A stretch of 64,000 nt of DNA, from assembly GCA_964020085.1 (NCBI GenBank), contig OZ026609.1, positions 67,501-131,500 of the forward strand, given 5' to 3'. Origin of the DNA: Micromussa lordhowensis. Taxonomy: Eukaryota > Cnidaria > Anthozoa > Scleractinia > Lobophylliidae. The translations under genes and the position numbers were made by a program. Shown piece after piece: positions 61,268 through 64,000 of the stretch (position 1 is the first letter of the stretch; the number at the start of each line of letters is the position of its first letter). The notes below the pieces were generated by a model. It searched no databases, was not told the DNA's origin, and worked only from the letters and a program-made list of their open reading frames with translations.

Positions 61268-62652
61268 TCATTTCTCCTCACTTTCAGCATGAGCGTTTTG
61301 AATATGGCTTTTTAAGTCGCATCGCCGAGAGAATGAAACCTTACAAAATTTACACCTGTAAGGAGAATTATCTGTATGAACGTGCATATGAAACTTCAAG
61401 TTAGACAATTTATTGAATGCCTTTTGGCACAAGGTGCACTTGTAGGGCTTTTCGCCCGTGTGGATAAGAATATGATTTCGCAAATTTCCCTTCTGGTGAA
61501 AACCCTTCCCACACCGCTCACAAATGAATTCTTTCTCGTCGCTGTGAGTACGGACATGCGTTTTTAAAGTCGACGAGCGATTAAACGCTTTTTCGCAAAC
61601 ATGGCATTTGTACGGTTTTTCCTTCGTGTGAATTATCTTATGCCTGCATAGCGTAGACGACAAGCGAAATCCCTTACCACAGGTATTGCATACAAATGGT
61701 CGTGCAAATGTATGATTGGGCATTTTGAGGTGAATGGCCAGGGTGTATTTTGTTTTGAAAATCTTACCGCATTGATCGCATTGGTACGGCTGTTTAACCT
61801 CCCCGGGAATAACAAGCTCTGTGGACGCTGCAAACGAGATTTCACCGTTTAACCCATCATAAGATGTTGCACGCGGAACGCTCATTTCCTGTCTCCAGTT
61901 GTAATGTTCGTCACTTCGTCTGGTGTGCATATTGCTGAACTCTGCACGGTTCTTGAAATCGTGGAAGCTGGTAGCCACTGAACCAGGCCGTGTGTCAATG
62001 TGGTAAAAAGGGCTGAAAATGGAGAATTGACTGCTGCTTGCAAAGGCCATAAACTGGTCGCTCAGGGATCGAGCTCTTTCTTGATACTGAGCGTCTAAGG
62101 GGTGTCTCCCAGTCTCATGTACAAACGGTCTGTATTCTGGCTCATCTTCAACGATTTTCAACGCTCTGCTCTTTTCATCTGCTTCTGCATAAACCAAGAC
62201 AAAGTCATTGCGTTATTTTCTAAGAATTACAAAATTCTTTGTTTTCAAAGTTTTTCTTGCATTGTCGAAGAGTTTGCCAGTTGCTTTAAGCCCCTGCAAT
62301 ATTCGTTTCCTCATCTAGGTCTATCTACACACTGACATCACAATTTTACAAAGTGACTCAAGAATCATTTTATTTCACTCAATTCCAGAGTCAGAAGAAA
62401 ACAAGCAAATAAAAAGCGAAGTGATAACCTTAAGGATGACCTAACGCTAAAGTAAGCGTACGTCCTTATTTAAATAGCTAGCCGACCCAGACAGATAAAA
62501 CAGCAATCCTAAGTGATCTGACAAGCTCTTCTTTGGATGATAAAACAAAGTTTGATTTTCAACAAACCTCTTTCTTGGAACTCGGTGATCTTGGCACTTG
62601 TGTTCATTGAGCCTTGTAGGGATCGTCTCTTTAAAAGAAATGACTTCGGCAT
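61268..62652 (-). CDS. SNAG-domain transcription factor with six FEZF-like C2H2 zinc fingers
   Basis: Two exons on the minus strand: 62568-62652 and 61268-62184, 333 residues. Exon 1 is almost only a SNAG repressor motif, [14 protein letters not shown], at the very N-terminus as in GFI1 and Snail proteins; this fixes the start. Residues 30-160 are a low-complexity linker. Six C2H2 fingers lie at about 162-186, 192-214, 220-242, 248-270, 276-298 and 304-327. Finger sequences resemble FEZF most: [46 protein letters not shown] and HMHVH. Finger 1 has a widened His spacing (HLKMPNH). FEZF proteins normally carry an EH1 motif, whereas GFI1 has SNAG, so this is either a divergent SNAG/FEZF-type factor or a GFI1-related one. 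It is a nuclear DNA-binding repressor. Confidence 0.85.
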
Positions 62653-64000
62653 TTTAAGGCAAATATTTCTGGGACTTGCCTTGTTTACTCCGTTTACCGT
62701 TACAGGCGGTTACTGCTGTTGATAAGAGCTGTTCGGGTTGAACTCTGCTCGCAGGGCGTCGGGTGAAATGAGTCTGAAGCGAAAGCGAACTTCCAATGCG
62801 TTTAGAAGTAACCGGCGACCCGTGAGTGTTGTGACTCTTCGTTAAAGTGATTGTGCTTTCGCTGTTTTATTGTGAACCCAGGTAAATGGTTTGAGAGTGA
62901 CACGTGCAGTGTTGGCCAATTGACTTGTTAACACTCAACGCACGCGCTTCTTTTATTGTGTGCTCTTTGAATTACTGGAGTACATCCAACGATGAGTCGA
63001 TTGAACTAATCCAAACAACAAGTGTTAAGTGCATTGTTCGCCAATAGAAAGCCCGGCTTGAAACAAAACCTATTGTTGATTGCACCTGTATTGCCATAAT
63101 AAGAAATAATTGAAGGGTTCCCATTAAACAGGTAGAACGCATGGACAAGTCGGGTGCGACAAACCAAATTTAGTAAGTTTATACCGGCAAACTTGGTGTA
63201 AACGATAGTGTTAAAGCATTTTATTTCCCTGTCCGGTTCAAGAAAGCGAACCAACTAGCTGTCTGGAGACCTGTTTTGATTTTTTGTTATCAGCAATGAT
63301 TAAGTCAAGACATTTGCCTTTTGTGGTTTTCTACTTCTACGTCACATTAGTCGCTTAATTACTTGGGTAATTTACTGCGCGAGGAGTAAATAACCGACAT
63401 TTTGGTAAGAAAACGGTCAAGACTTCCGCTCCCGAAAAAACGATACAAACAAAAACTTCAAGTTAAGACATTCAAACTTTTTCCGTTTTCGTTTCTAGAA
63501 ACGCGTCCGTAATTTGTCGTCGATTTCGTCTCTGTGAGAGGCCATTCATCATGTGTGTTTCGAAACAACGCTTTTGCCACTGCTCTCAAAGAGACACCAA
63601 TAGAAAACGTGTGTTTGTTTTTGTTCCGTTGCTTTTTGGGTACGCTAGCATTCATTGTATTTATTATTTCTATCTTTTTGTCCCACTCTGTGAATTTCTT
63701 TCATGGCACGCTTAACTGTTATAGATCCTGCCTTCCTTTGTAATTTTTGTACTTGTTAAATCTAATTTTAGAGTTCTGTTGGGCAATAATTAAAACTGTT
63801 TTTCTCGGTGGTCCAAAAATGGACAACGTATGCGGAAAATTTGTCAGCCACCCGTAAGTTGTTGCGATCAACGACAAAGTTTGCTTTTCTTTGTGCATCC
63901 GCATTTAATTTTTTAAAAAAATTGTCTCTAAGGAACTAATTGCCGAGACGTCCAGCGTTGTCACTATTGAGCCAATTCTCAAGGTCTCTATTGGACATCG
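62653..64000. other. Upstream region of the SNAG zinc finger gene
   Basis: The gene's promoter should lie at the left edge of this stretch. I see no coding exon, RNA gene or repeat with defined ends in the remaining 1.3 kb, only short chance reading frames. Confidence 0.4.

Noticed and set aside
61268..62197. A single-exon zinc finger gene starting at 62197.
   Set aside because: The codon there is TTG and overlaps a good acceptor (TTTATGCAG). Splicing to 62568-62652 supplies a real ATG with a SNAG motif.

Overview
This is nuclear DNA from an intron-rich animal, most likely an anthozoan cnidarian such as a stony coral. The base composition is AT-rich, exons are small with GT-AG introns, and the introns and spacers are full of short hairpin or inverted-repeat elements, tRNA-derived SINE pieces and a decayed LINE that I associate with coral genomes. 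The species call is an inference. I could not run a search.

Six protein genes can be traced exon by exon, and every exon joint listed keeps the reading frame. (1) <1-24747, plus: a very large protein (about 2,470 residues in the window, 29 exons, 5' end outside) with an acidic head, about 14 fibronectin type III (FN3) modules, a coiled-coil break and a C-terminal thioredoxin-like domain with a CXXS site. I know no named orthologue. (2) 27122-33814, minus: MORN5, a cilium/flagellum-associated protein. (3) 34058-40435, plus: a p67phox/NOXA1-type NADPH oxidase activator with TPRs, activation motif and PB1 but no SH3 domain. (4) 42883-46896, minus: PRDM6. (5) 53397-56741, plus: a secreted protein with two thrombospondin type 1 repeats and a LamG-like domain. 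(6) 61268-62652, minus: a SNAG-domain transcription factor with six FEZF-like zinc fingers.

MORN5 and the oxidase activator are head to head, with 243 bp between their start codons. An X-box (RFX-type site) lies 40 bp from the MORN5 start. Genes 1/2, 3/4 and 5/6 converge. The 6.5 kb between PRDM6 and the TSP1/LamG gene, 4.5 kb after the latter, and the last 1.3 kb hold no gene I can support.

The most unusual feature is at 8367-9530. A 24-bp minisatellite of about 48 units grew across the 3' end of an exon of gene 1, so nearly every unit carries a copy of that exon's 5' splice site (CAG|GTAAAT). In the gene's frame each unit also carries a TAA stop, so only the first donor gives full-length protein. 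Other points are a 300-bp almost perfect hairpin inside a 13-bp target-site duplication (1797-2166), a 600-bp pyrimidine tract ending just before an acceptor (36669-37272), and several inverted-repeat elements with readable ends (TA, TTAA or GGGATG duplications), two of which carry coding remnants.
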